Shown here: in pieces, positions 16,794 to 24,633 of the stretch | Numbering within the stretch: position 1 is the first letter of the stretch | Layout: each line of letters opens with the position of its first letter | From: Nonomuraea sp. NBC_00507 | GTDB lineage: Bacteria; Actinomycetota; Actinomycetes; Streptosporangiales; Streptosporangiaceae | Direction of reading: 5' to 3' | DNA: 64,000 bases | Assembly: GCF_036013525.1 (NCBI RefSeq) | Contig: NZ_CP107853.1 | Location: 9,238,001 to 9,302,000 of the forward strand | Notes under the pieces: model-generated | Databases searched by the model: none | Told to the model about the DNA's origin: nothing | Seen by the model: the letters and a program-made list of their open reading frames with translations, nothing else | Program-made: the position numbers and the translations under genes

Positions 16794-18581
16794 TTACTCG
16801 TCTTTGCGCCAGCGGGCGCGCAGGTGGAAGGCGGCGGTCTTGGGACGGCGGTCGCGTGTGAAAACACCCTTCTTGTTGCCGTCGACGCGGAAGACGCCCG
16901 CGGTGGTGGCGAAGTCGGCGAAGTTCCAGACCTGTTCGCCCACCACCGCGTCGACCCGGTCGAAGACCCGGTGGTACACGTCGAGCAGGTCGGCCTGGTA
17001 CTCCTCGGTCCACGGGGTGGGCACGATGCTGCGCAGGCCGGGGTAGGTGTCGGCGCCGTACTCGGTGATGACGATGGGCTTGTCGTGCGTATCCGCCCAC
17101 TGCCGCAGTTCGGCCTCCAGTGCGGTCTCGGCCGCTTCCAGGTCGCCGGGGCCGAAGTACCAGCCGTAGTACCGGTTGAGCAGGACGACGTCGAACAGGT
17201 CGGTGACCACGCATTGGTCCGGCGGCGCGAGCAGCGCGTTGGCGTAGGCCACGGGCCGGGTGGGGTCAAGGCGGCGGGTTTCTGCGGCTAGCGGGGCGAA
17301 GTAGTCGCGCGCTTCGGGTTGGACGTTGTCGGGTTCGTTGGCCACGGACCACAGCACGACGCTGGGATGGTTCTTGTCGCGGGCCACCAGTTCCCGGATC
17401 GCCTGCAGGTGGACGCGCTGGGTGTCGTCGCCGATCGTGTCCGGGGAGTATGTGGACACGCGTGTGCCGGAGTTGAAGACACCTCCGCCGATGTTGAGGT
17501 TGAGCCCGACGGCCGCGGTCTCGCTGATGACGACCACGCCGTGCCGGTCGGCGTAGTCGAGGACCTCCTCCGCGTAGGGGTAGTGCGAGGTGCGGAAGGA
17601 GTTCGCACCGATCCACTCCAGCAGGGCGAAGTCATGCACCATCAGCGCGTCGTCGTGGCCCTTGCCACGCACCGCCGCGTCCTCGTGCTTGCCGAACCCC
17701 CTGAAGTAGAAGGGAGTTCCGTTGATCAGGAACTGCCTCCCGCGTACCTCCACCGTGCGCACGCCCACCGGCTGGCGGTAGTCGTCGATGACCTCCCCGG
17801 ATGCGCTGAGCAGTGAGACCTCGAGTTCGTAGAGATAGCCGTCGCCGGGTGCCCAGGGATGTACGTCAGGCACGCGCAGCGTGGCGACCGCGCCGGCGGC
17901 AGCGGCTACCTCGGCGCCGGAGGCGTCGCGCAGCGACACACGGAGTGAGTCCTCCTCCCCGGTGCTGTCCACCTGGTAGCCGATCACGCCGGTGGTGTCG
18001 TCGAAGGCCGTCATCACGGTGATGTCGCTGATGTGCGCCGGGGGCGTGGTGTAGAGCCAGACCGGCCGGTGCAGGCCCGCGTAGTTGAAGAAGTCGTGAA
18101 GGTAGCGCTGCACCCGGCGGCCGTCGGGACGCTCCTCGATGGTGCCCGGCGGGATCGACCCCCAGCTCAGTTCGTTGTTGACCACGACGGTGACGCGGTT
18201 TTCGGCTCCCGGCCGCAGGTGTGCGGTGACATCCGCTTCGAACGGGGTGTAGCCGCCTTCGTGTTGGGCGACCTCGGTGTCATTGACCCAGACGGTCGCG
18301 CGGTGGGTCGCGGCGTCGAACCGCAGGACGATGCGCTGCCCTGCCCACCGGGCCGGTACCCACACGCTCGTCTGGTACCAAGCGTCGCCGACGTGGTCCC
18401 GGACTGTCGCCTCGGGATAGATGTCGTTGTAGCTGGCCGGTACCGGGATGTCCACGGCCCACGCGAGGGGCGAGCGCCACCAGCCTTCGGTACGGCCGGC
18501 TCCCTCCGCGTCCAGCCGGAACCTCCACAAGCCGGCCAGAGAGCGGCGTTCGCGGGTGGGACCGTCCTGCGGGCGAAGCAT
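16794..18581 (-). CDS. uidA: Beta-glucuronidase, glycoside hydrolase family 2
   Basis: A 595-residue enzyme hydrolysing beta-D-glucuronides. GH2 sandwich, immunoglobulin-like and TIM-barrel domains are recognisable in order. Acid/base Glu416 lies in WSVANEPD and nucleophile Glu507 in ITEYGADT, the same 91-residue spacing as Glu413/Glu504 in E. coli UidA (recalled). The glucuronate-recognising Asn-x-Lys motif is present at 569-571 in GNKKGVFTRDRRPK, which separates true glucuronidases from galactosidases. No signal peptide, so intracellular. ATG at 18581 follows AAAAGGAGAACCGACC. It is the distal gene of an ABC-transporter operon, 128 bases after the second permease. Confidence 0.95.
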   Translation of the reverse strand: MLRPQDGPTRERRSLAGLWRFRLDAEGAGRTEGWWRSPLAWAVDIPVPASYNDIYPEATVRDHVGDAWYQTSVWVPARWAGQRIVLRFDAATHRATVWVNDTEVAQHEGGYTPFEADVTAHLRPGAENRVTVVVNNELSWGSIPPGTIEERPDGRRVQRYLHDFFNYAGLHRPVWLYTTPPAHISDITVMTAFDDTTGVIGYQVDSTGEEDSLRVSLRDASGAEVAAAAGAVATLRVPDVHPWAPGDGYLYELEVSLLSASGEVIDDYRQPVGVRTVEVRGRQFLINGTPFYFRGFGKHEDAAVRGKGHDDALMVHDFALLEWIGANSFRTSHYPYAEEVLDYADRHGVVVISETAAVGLNLNIGGGVFNSGTRVSTYSPDTIGDDTQRVHLQAIRELVARDKNHPSVVLWSVANEPDNVQPEARDYFAPLAAETRRLDPTRPVAYANALLAPPDQCVVTDLFDVVLLNRYYGWYFGPGDLEAAETALEAELRQWADTHDKPIVITEYGADTYPGLRSIVPTPWTEEYQADLLDVYHRVFDRVDAVVGEQVWNFADFATTAGVFRVDGNKKGVFTRDRRPKTAAFHLRARWRKDE

Positions 18582-18709
18582 GGTCGGTTCTCCTTTTCTC
18601 CGTGCGGTGGTCACGCGGTGGTCGAGTCGTCGGTGGGTGTCGAGCAGCGGTGGGGCGGATCGGTCGAGCGGTTGGACGTTCGGCCGCTCGCTGTGACGGG
18701 TGTTCCGTC

Positions 18710-19585
18710 CTATTTGAGGCCGGTGTTGGCGATGCCCTGGATGAACTGTTTCTGGAGGAACAGAAAGAGCAGCACGATCGGAGTGACGACGGTGACCGCG
18801 CCGGCGAGCAGCAGACCGTAGTTGGTGCCGTTGGCGCCCACCGAGAACAGGGCGAGCGCGACCGGCAGCGTGTAGCGATCCTCGGTCTGCGCGATCACCA
18901 GCGGCCAGAGGAAGTTGTTCCACTGCCCCAGGAAGGTCAGGATCGCCAGTGTCGCCAGCGGGGGGCGGCAGAGCGGGACGATGACCCTGAGAAAGATGCG
19001 TGTTTCGCGGGCGCCGTCAAGGCGGGCCGCTTCGACGAGAGAATCCGGAATGTCCCGGATGAACTGGCGCATGAGAAACACGCCGAGCGGTGTCACGAGG
19101 AAGGGCAGGATCAACCCGAGATAGGAGTTGCTCAGTCCCATGTTGCTGACGAGCACGAAGAGCGGCACGAAAGTGGTGACGCCAGGGACGATCAGCATCG
19201 TGAGGACGAGGCCGAACAGGAGGCGCTTCCCGGCGAATTCCATCTTCGCGAAGGCGTACCCCGCCATGGAGCAGAAGAGCAGATTTCCCGCGACACATGT
19301 CACGGCGACCAGCGTGCTGTTGAAGAAGTACACCGCGAAGTTCTGCTTCGACAGCAACTGCTCGAAGTTGCCGAGCGTCGGAGAACGGGGCAGCCAGACG
19401 CTGGGATGCGCGACGATTTCCCCTGTCGGTTTGACCGACCCCAGGAACATCCACGCGAACGGTGCCAGCGTCGCGAGGAGGCCCAACGTGAGGGCGCCGT
19501 AAAGCATGATGCGGGCGGGCCGAACGGGCCGGTGTGCGCTGAGGCCGGACGCGGCCGCTGCGGTGCTCGCGGTCGTGGTGGTCAT
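18710..19585 (-). CDS. Carbohydrate ABC transporter permease, MalG type
   Basis: A 291-residue CUT1-family permease with six hydrophobic segments. The EAA loop reads EAARLDGARETRIFLRVIVPL, and the C-terminus (QKQFIQGIANTGLK) is the usual MalG-type ending. ATG at 19585 lies one base after the stop of the upstream permease gene, so translation is coupled. With its partner it forms the channel for a sugar conjugate, probably a glucuronide given the downstream glucuronidase. The ATPase is not encoded here; actinomycetes commonly share one MsiK-type ATPase among such systems. Confidence 0.93.
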   Translation of the reverse strand: MTTTTASTAAAASGLSAHRPVRPARIMLYGALTLGLLATLAPFAWMFLGSVKPTGEIVAHPSVWLPRSPTLGNFEQLLSKQNFAVYFFNSTLVAVTCVAGNLLFCSMAGYAFAKMEFAGKRLLFGLVLTMLIVPGVTTFVPLFVLVSNMGLSNSYLGLILPFLVTPLGVFLMRQFIRDIPDSLVEAARLDGARETRIFLRVIVPLCRPPLATLAILTFLGQWNNFLWPLVIAQTEDRYTLPVALALFSVGANGTNYGLLLAGAVTVVTPIVLLFLFLQKQFIQGIANTGLK

Positions 19586-19586
19586 G

Positions 19587-20540
19587 TCATGCCTTCGCTC
19601 GGAAGATACGGAACTGAAGGAGGCTGAGCAGCGCGATCGCGGCCACCAGCACGTACGAGGCGGCGGAGGCCATACCGTAATTGCCGAAGCCGAATTGCTC
19701 GTAGGCGTAGTAACTGATCGATGTGGTGCTGTCCAGCGGGCCGCCACTCGTCATCACGAACGGCTCCTCGAAGAACTGCAGGTAACCGATGCTCAGCAGC
19801 ACGGCGACCACCAGCGTGGTGGGCCTGAGCAGCGGCAGGGTGATACTGCGGAAGGCGCGCCGGCGGGTGGCGCCGTCAACGCGAGCCGCCTCGAGCAGGT
19901 CCTCGGGGATGGACTGCAGTCCGGCCAGGAAGATCACCATGGGGATGCCGAAGTGGCGCCAGACCGCCATCAGGATGAGCGCGGGCATGGACCAGTTGGG
20001 GTCGTTCAGCCAGTCCGGCCCGTGGATTCCCACGACGGCGAGGACGGAGTTGATCATTCCGTCCGGCTCGTAGAGGTACCTCCACACCACCGCTATCGCC
20101 ACGATGCTGGTCACCACGGGCGCGAAGTACGCGACCCGGAAGAATCCCTTCGCGCGCTGGATCCCGGAATTGAGCGCGACGGCGAGGGCCAGGGCGATGA
20201 TCATCGTCAGCGGGATTCCCACGGCGACGAAGTAGAGCGTGTTGAGCGCCGCCCGCAGGAAGGTCGGATCCCCGAAGAGTTCGGTGTAGTGCGCAAGGCC
20301 CACGAAGTCGACGCTGAAGGGGGTCCGTATGTCCCGGGCCGTGATGTCCGTGACGCTCATCGACAGCGAGGAGAGGACCGGCCATACACCGAAGGTGGCG
20401 AACAACGCGACGAAGGGTGCGCAGAAGGCCCAGGCGATCAATGTGCGCCGGGCACGTTCGGACACGCCCCCCGACGGCCCCGTCCGCCGTGGGCCGGCAG
20501 CCGGGCTCGGTGCGGATTTCACGGAGGCGAGAGAGGTCAT
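19587..20540 (-). CDS. Carbohydrate ABC transporter permease, MalF type
   Basis: A 317-residue CUT1-family permease. After a proline/serine-rich N-terminus it has six membrane segments and the EAA loop EAARVDGATRRRAFRSITLPL. ATG at 20540 is two bases after the stop of the binding-protein gene. It works with the MalG-type protein downstream. No unusual features. Confidence 0.93.
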   Translation of the reverse strand: MTSLASVKSAPSPAAGPRRTGPSGGVSERARRTLIAWAFCAPFVALFATFGVWPVLSSLSMSVTDITARDIRTPFSVDFVGLAHYTELFGDPTFLRAALNTLYFVAVGIPLTMIIALALAVALNSGIQRAKGFFRVAYFAPVVTSIVAIAVVWRYLYEPDGMINSVLAVVGIHGPDWLNDPNWSMPALILMAVWRHFGIPMVIFLAGLQSIPEDLLEAARVDGATRRRAFRSITLPLLRPTTLVVAVLLSIGYLQFFEEPFVMTSGGPLDSTTSISYYAYEQFGFGNYGMASAASYVLVAAIALLSLLQFRIFRAKA

Positions 20541-20542
20541 CC

Positions 20543-21829
20543 CTACGCTCCGGTTCCGATCGCCGACGCCTTTTTCTGGATCTCCCGCAGAGCCGCTTGC
20601 GGTGAGGAGACGCCCTTGGCGACCTTTTCGAACTCGGCATCCAGGACCGCGGTGACCTGCCGCCATGTCGTGGTGTTCGGTCCAGGCTGTGCCGTCTTCA
20701 GCTGGGTACGGAACACGGCCAGAGTCGCGTCGGTCGCGAGCTTCCCCTCGTTCCAGGCCGACTCGATGGCGGGCAGGTCTCCGGACAGGTCGTACCAGGT
20801 CCTCTGGACGTCAGGACTGGCCATCCACCGGATGAACTTCCATGCGCCCTCGCGGTTCTTGGCGTCCTTGAACACCGCCCACTGTCCACCGCCGATGTAG
20901 GCGGCGTTGGACTTCGGTCCCGACGGGAGCGGCACGATACCCACCTTGTCGTCGACGAAGGATGCACCGCCGGCGGACTTCAGCAGGTTCACCTCCCAGG
21001 GGCCGGAGATGAGCGCGGCAGTGGACCCGGCGACGAACTGCGGCTCGATCTCTCCCAGGCTCACCGGGCCGTTCGGGCTGGAGATCTTCGACGCGATGAA
21101 GGACCGGTAGAACTCCAGTCCCTTGAGCGCCTCCGGCGTGTCGAAGGTGAACGTGGTCCCGTCCCCGTTCATGACCTGGGCTCCGGCCTGCCACATGAAC
21201 GGCACGACGCCCTGCCAGGTCCCCGTGGCGCCAGTGGGCAGGGACAGCCCCCACTTGGCCCCTTGCTTCTGCAGGGCCTTGAGGAACGGGCCGTACTCGT
21301 CCCAGGTCTTGGGTGCGGAGACTCCGGCGGCCTGCGCCATGTCCTTGCGGTAGAACAGGGAGCGGGTTTCCACGTACCAGGGGACGCCGTACTCGGCTCC
21401 CTCGAAGGTGGTGCTCTGGACGGCGCCGCGGTAGAAGACGCTGAAGTCCACGAGGCCGGACGGAACCTTGTCCAGCCCGCCCGTGGACGCGAACGCCGCG
21501 AGGTCCACCGCACCCACCATGGTGGCGTCAGGAGTGTCTCCTGAGGCGATCGCCGTCTGCACCTTCTTGGCATAGTCCTGCCAGGGAACCGCTGTCACTA
21601 CCACCTTCACGCCGGGGTTCGCCTGGCTGAACTGGGCGGCCAGCTTGGGCAGAAGCTCGCCCTCCGTTCCCATCGCCCACACGGTGATGGAGCCGCCGGC
21701 GGGTTTGGTGTCAATGGGGGCGCCCGCCGCGGCCTGCGTCGGCCGGGCTTCTGACCGGCCGCAGCCGGTCAGAAGCAGTGCGACGGCCAGGCCGCCGACG
21801 AGTGTCTTCGCAACAGTTGAGGTGAACAT
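20543..21829 (-). CDS. Sugar-conjugate ABC substrate-binding lipoprotein, family 1
   Basis: A 428-residue solute-binding protein of the CUT1 (SBP_bac_1) type. Signal peptide with lipobox LLLTGC, then ITVWAMGTEGELLPKLAAQF and the usual two-lobe body with PWYVETRSLFYRKD. ATG at 21829 is preferred over an in-frame GTG at 21850, because GAGAGGAACGGGA lies at proper distance before the ATG and the signal peptide then has normal length. It is the first gene of the glucuronide operon, divergent from a TetR gene. Ligand inferred to be a beta-glucuronide. Confidence 0.92.
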   Translation of the reverse strand: MFTSTVAKTLVGGLAVALLLTGCGRSEARPTQAAAGAPIDTKPAGGSITVWAMGTEGELLPKLAAQFSQANPGVKVVVTAVPWQDYAKKVQTAIASGDTPDATMVGAVDLAAFASTGGLDKVPSGLVDFSVFYRGAVQSTTFEGAEYGVPWYVETRSLFYRKDMAQAAGVSAPKTWDEYGPFLKALQKQGAKWGLSLPTGATGTWQGVVPFMWQAGAQVMNGDGTTFTFDTPEALKGLEFYRSFIASKISSPNGPVSLGEIEPQFVAGSTAALISGPWEVNLLKSAGGASFVDDKVGIVPLPSGPKSNAAYIGGGQWAVFKDAKNREGAWKFIRWMASPDVQRTWYDLSGDLPAIESAWNEGKLATDATLAVFRTQLKTAQPGPNTTTWRQVTAVLDAEFEKVAKGVSSPQAALREIQKKASAIGTGA

Positions 21830-21943
21830 CGATGTCCCGTTCCTCTCCACCCGAGGGAAGCGTCACCGCTTCTTCCGTACGTCGTGGTGTGGGTGAGGGA
21901 GACGCTACCCCAAAAACCGAACAGTTGCTACATTTTCATTGCC

Positions 21944-21953
21944 GTGAATTCAC
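21944..21953. promoter_or_regulatory. Palindrome GTGAATTCAC between the glucuronide operon and its TetR gene
   Basis: A perfect 10-bp palindrome in the 158-base divergent interval, about 115 bases before the binding-protein gene and 35 before the TetR gene. Its location suits an operator through which the TetR protein represses both itself and the operon. Not proven; ten bases is short for a TetR operator. Confidence 0.4.
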
Positions 21954-21987
21954 CGGCGTAACCGCAAGGACCCATAGGGTTGGTGCC

Positions 21988-22614
21988 ATGACCGATGAGA
22001 CGGCGAGTCGACCAGGCACTCGGCGGGGCCCCTACGCCAAGAGCGCGCGCCGCCAAGCCGAGATCGTCGCCTCCGCGACATCCGTCTTCTCGGCACGCGG
22101 TTACCGAGGCGGGTCGCTGCGGGAGATCGCGAAGCAGCTCGACCTCAGCCTGACCAGCGTCGTCCATCACTTCCCCAGCAAGAGCGCGCTGCTCGTGGCC
22201 GTCCTCGAGAACGCCGACTCCGCGCACGCCGACTCCTTCGAGGTGGACAGCCAGAAGGAGGGTGTGGCCTACGCCGTGCTGCAGTTCGTTCGCCGGAACC
22301 TCGAACGGCCCGAGATGCTGAGGCTGCTTGCCCTCATGGCCGCAGAGTCGTCGGCTCCGGACCATCCGGCGCATGAATGGTTCCGCGCCAGATACGAGAG
22401 GACGATCGGCCTACTCGCGATCGCCGTTCGCCGGGACCAGGACGAGGGCCGTATCTCCAACGCCAGGGACCCCAGGGGCCTCGCCGAGTCTCTCGTGGCC
22501 CTATGGGACGGGCTCCAGCTCCAGTGGCTCATCGACCCGCACCGCGATCTCGTCGCGGCGATGACGGCCGCGTTGAAGGACCTGCTGGGACCACACGCCC
22601 CCCTCGGCACGTAG
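21988..22614 (+). CDS. TetR-family transcriptional regulator
   Basis: A 208-residue regulator. The N-terminal HTH reads AEIVASATSVFSARGYRGGS then LREIAKQLDLSLTSVVHHFP, with the recognition helix ending in HHFPSK. The C-terminal ligand domain is variable, as expected. ATG at 21988 follows an AGGGTTGGTGCC segment. It is divergent from the glucuronide uptake and hydrolysis operon, so it probably represses that operon until a glucuronide or its aglycone is present. The 52-residue upstream extension of the open frame has no start signals. Confidence 0.9.
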   Translation: MTDETASRPGTRRGPYAKSARRQAEIVASATSVFSARGYRGGSLREIAKQLDLSLTSVVHHFPSKSALLVAVLENADSAHADSFEVDSQKEGVAYAVLQFVRRNLERPEMLRLLALMAAESSAPDHPAHEWFRARYERTIGLLAIAVRRDQDEGRISNARDPRGLAESLVALWDGLQLQWLIDPHRDLVAAMTAALKDLLGPHAPLGT

Positions 22615-23035
22615 ACACCTGGTCCGTCCCGACGTGGAGCCCAAGCCGGGGGCACAGCTGGGCTGTGGCGGGCGTTGCTGGTGCACCCGAGAGGGCCGAC
22701 AGCTTACCGGCCTAGTGCACGCCGCCGCGTACCGGATCCGGCGGTGGCGGCGATCCACCCAGGCGAACTCCTGCGCCACGACCCATGACGCTACGCGTAT
22801 TTTCGATCACTTGCAGTCAGTACACGTAACTTGAGATCCGCTCACGAGAAAGGGTGCGGGCCGCTCATCGCTTAGTGGTCGACTGCGTAAGTCTCTCGGG
22901 GGTTATGCGGCAGGCTCGAGACGGCAGGCTGATGGTCGCAGTCATCGTGCTGCTGGAGGTTATGCTCCTTCTGTTCGTACCGCTCGATCCGGCCAGTAGG
23001 TCCTCGACACGGCCTGTGACATGCGATTTCGCAAG
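22615..23035. other. Intergenic stretch between TetR gene and tRNA fragment; one doubtful small ORF
   Basis: Mostly non-coding. The only candidate is a 49-codon plus-strand ORF from ATG 22905 to 23054, whose product has one hydrophobic segment (LMVAVIVLLEVMLLLFVPLD) after a GGGGG-rich ribosome site. It runs into the tRNA fragment on the opposite strand, which argues against a real gene. No repeats or RNA genes seen. The chromosomal side of the putative att site lies here. Confidence 0.3.
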
Positions 23036-23077
23036 TCGGGACGACAGGATTTGAACCTGCGACCCCTTGACCCCCCA
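23036..23077 (-). mobile_element. 3' half of a tRNA-Pro(GGG): candidate attachment site
   Basis: The minus strand reads GGGGTCAAGGGGTCGCAGG, then TTCAAATCCTGTCGTCCCGA. This is the anticodon-stem 3' side, variable loop, T-arm (GGTTCAAATCC) and acceptor 3' strand of a proline tRNA with a G-rich anticodon loop. The sequence on its 5' side does not supply a D-arm or the matching CGGGACG acceptor strand, so it is not a functional tRNA gene. Integrative elements that target the 3' end of tRNA genes leave such half copies at one junction. By geometry the element would lie toward higher coordinates. Confidence 0.7.
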
Positions 23078-23193
23078 GGCACATCACCAGGGGGCGGGAT
23101 CACGGCCGATACCCACCCTCACCTGGGGTTATAGTCCTTGCCGGTCCTTCAGGGTCCAAGGTCGTCCGGCGCGATTGTCACTCAGTTCGTCAC

Positions 23194-24000
23194 TCAGAAT
23201 TCGTCGTACCCGGAGACCTGGCCGATGGAGAAGATATGCCGGTTCGCGGCGCAGATCGTCTCAAGGACATGAATAGGCGTGTCCTCGGTCGAATAGCTCG
23301 CCCGGAGCACCTGGACGATCCACTCCCCGGGCTCGAGTTCGAGCGTCTCGCGCTCGAAGGCTGTCGGCGGCCGAGCGGTCAGGTTCTCCTCCGCGCGACC
23401 GAACGAGTAGCCGAGGGCGATCAACGCGGACTGAAGCGACGGCTTCACGAACTCCGGCTCGGCAAGCCTGGTATCGCCGAACAGGTCGGCGCGGAAGTAG
23501 CTCGTCGCTATGCGTACCGGCACATTGTTCGCCGTCATCATCTTGCGCCGGGCCACGATGTCCGAACCGGGCTCGACACGCAGGCAGGCCCCAACGTGAT
23601 CGCTGGCGGGCTCCAGACCGACGTAGAGCATCCGGCGATCAGCTTTGAGCCCCTGCCGTTCCGCCTCCGCCAGGAACAGGGACTTGGAACCCCTGACTGC
23701 GGGCTCGGTCGGCAACGCCCGCTGCACCAGCACACGAGGGGCCGGCGAGGCAGGACCCTCCGGCGCACGAGCCGTCGGCCCCTTTCTCATCTGCGAGATG
23801 CGCCCAGGCGAGACCCCCAGCCGCCCGGCGATTTCCTCCAGGCTCATCCCGGACTCCCGCGCCTCCGCGATGGCCTGCCGCCGCATCTTGGCCGCCTCGG
23901 CGACCAACCCTTGTTCCTCGGTCATGAGTCGGCTGAGCATGCGGGCTCGTTCCACGGGATCGCTGACCTGCGCGACTTCTCTCAGCGTCTTCAAGTCCAT
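23194..24000 (-). CDS. HTH-UTRA regulator (GntR/HutC-like ligand domain)
   Basis: A 268-residue regulator. Residues about 35-75 carry a helix-turn-helix (MSLEEIAGRLGVSPGRISQM) of the sigma-like rather than winged GntR type. Residues about 115-265 form a UTRA domain (RRKMMTANNVPVRIATSYFR, ELEPGEWIVQVLRASY, TPIHVLETICAANRH). ATG at 24000 follows GAGGAGG. This architecture is frequent beside integrated elements of actinomycetes, where KorSA-like repressors control excision or transfer. The neighbouring tRNA fragment fits. No integrase, Rep or transfer gene is adjacent, so the element is incomplete. It probably represses its own promoter through the CTTTAG sites at 24037-24099. Confidence 0.8.
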   Translation of the reverse strand: MDLKTLREVAQVSDPVERARMLSRLMTEEQGLVAEAAKMRRQAIAEARESGMSLEEIAGRLGVSPGRISQMRKGPTARAPEGPASPAPRVLVQRALPTEPAVRGSKSLFLAEAERQGLKADRRMLYVGLEPASDHVGACLRVEPGSDIVARRKMMTANNVPVRIATSYFRADLFGDTRLAEPEFVKPSLQSALIALGYSFGRAEENLTARPPTAFERETLELEPGEWIVQVLRASYSTEDTPIHVLETICAANRHIFSIGQVSGYDEF

Positions 24001-24036
24001 CCGGGCGTTGCCTCCTCAGGGACCGACATTCGGCGC

Positions 24037-24099
24037 ACTTTAGCCCCCTATTGCGAGGGCCTGGCCAGGGCTCTACTCTCGACTTTAGCCCCCCTAAAG
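24037..24099. promoter_or_regulatory. Repeated ACTTTAGCCCCC sites, candidate operators
   Basis: ACTTTAGCCCCCTA (24037-24050) and ACTTTAGCCCCCCTAAAG (24082-24099) are direct copies 45 bases apart. The second is also an inverted repeat, CTTTAG-N5-CTAAAG. They occupy the divergent promoter between the UTRA regulator and the small gene at 24197. Autoregulation by the UTRA protein is the simplest reading. Confidence 0.5.
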
Positions 24100-24196
24100 A
24101 AGGAGCCTTGAATAGACCCCCGCCCGCGAGACGAACGGTGCTGCAACACCACCCGCAGACGGGGGTCCAAAGCATCGAGAGCTTGGGGCGTCAACG

Positions 24197-24460
24197 ATGC
24201 AGGACCAGATTATCGCCGTGCCCAGGAACGGCAAGAAGACGCAAGCCGTGCTGTCCGCAGATCTCCTGCGCCGGACCCTCCAGACCGAGTACGGCATACA
24301 AGCAGACATCCACACGGGGTACGACCTCGCCCTGGTGTCGGTCTGGGTAGGGCTGGTGGTCTGGTGCGACGGCGACCGGTTCTGGTGGCGCACCGGCTGG
24401 GACCCCGAACGCAAGCGTGCCGTCTACGCCTGGCACCCGCCCCTCACACCAGACCCGTGA
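24197..24460 (+). CDS. Small hypothetical protein of actinomycete accessory DNA
   Basis: An 87-residue protein with an acidic, Trp-rich C-terminal half (LVVWCDGDRFWWRTGWDPER). I recognise the type from beside HTH regulators in actinomycete accessory regions but know no function. The frame is closed 28 codons upstream, and ATG 24197 is the only good start; the ribosome site (TTGGGGCG) is weak. Divergent from the UTRA regulator and followed by a strong hairpin. Confidence 0.6.
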   Translation: MQDQIIAVPRNGKKTQAVLSADLLRRTLQTEYGIQADIHTGYDLALVSVWVGLVVWCDGDRFWWRTGWDPERKRAVYAWHPPLTPDP

Positions 24461-24571
24461 CCTGCAACTTCACGATGCACAGTGCTCGTTGGACTCGTCC
24501 AGGCTGATGCGCGCTGTTCGACGCTCCTGGGGCGGGGAGGGTCGCGAACTCCCCTTTGCGGCATGCACTGC

Positions 24572-24609
24572 GCCCGCACCCCGCCGAGGTGTAGTGGCGG
24601 GATGCGGGC
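24572..24609. terminator. Bidirectional hairpin terminator
   Basis: CCCGCACCCCGCC (24573-24585) pairs with GGCGGGATGCGGG (24596-24608) with one mismatch and a 10-base loop; a flanking G-C pair extends the stem. It lies between the convergent small gene and the secreted hydrolase gene. There is no long T-run, as usual in high-GC actinomycetes. Confidence 0.65.
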
Positions 24610-24633
24610 ACAGTCCGAAGACGGTCGGGTGGG

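Noticed and set aside
23036..23112. Complete tRNA-Pro gene
   Set aside because: The T-arm and acceptor 3' strand are present, but the sequence upstream on the same strand supplies neither D-arm nor pairing acceptor strand.
24108..24350. TTG-started frame after AAGGAGCC preceding the small gene at 24197
   Set aside because: Its second half is an out-of-frame shadow of the 24197 gene and the first half is low-complexity; the AAGGAG may be chance within the operator region.
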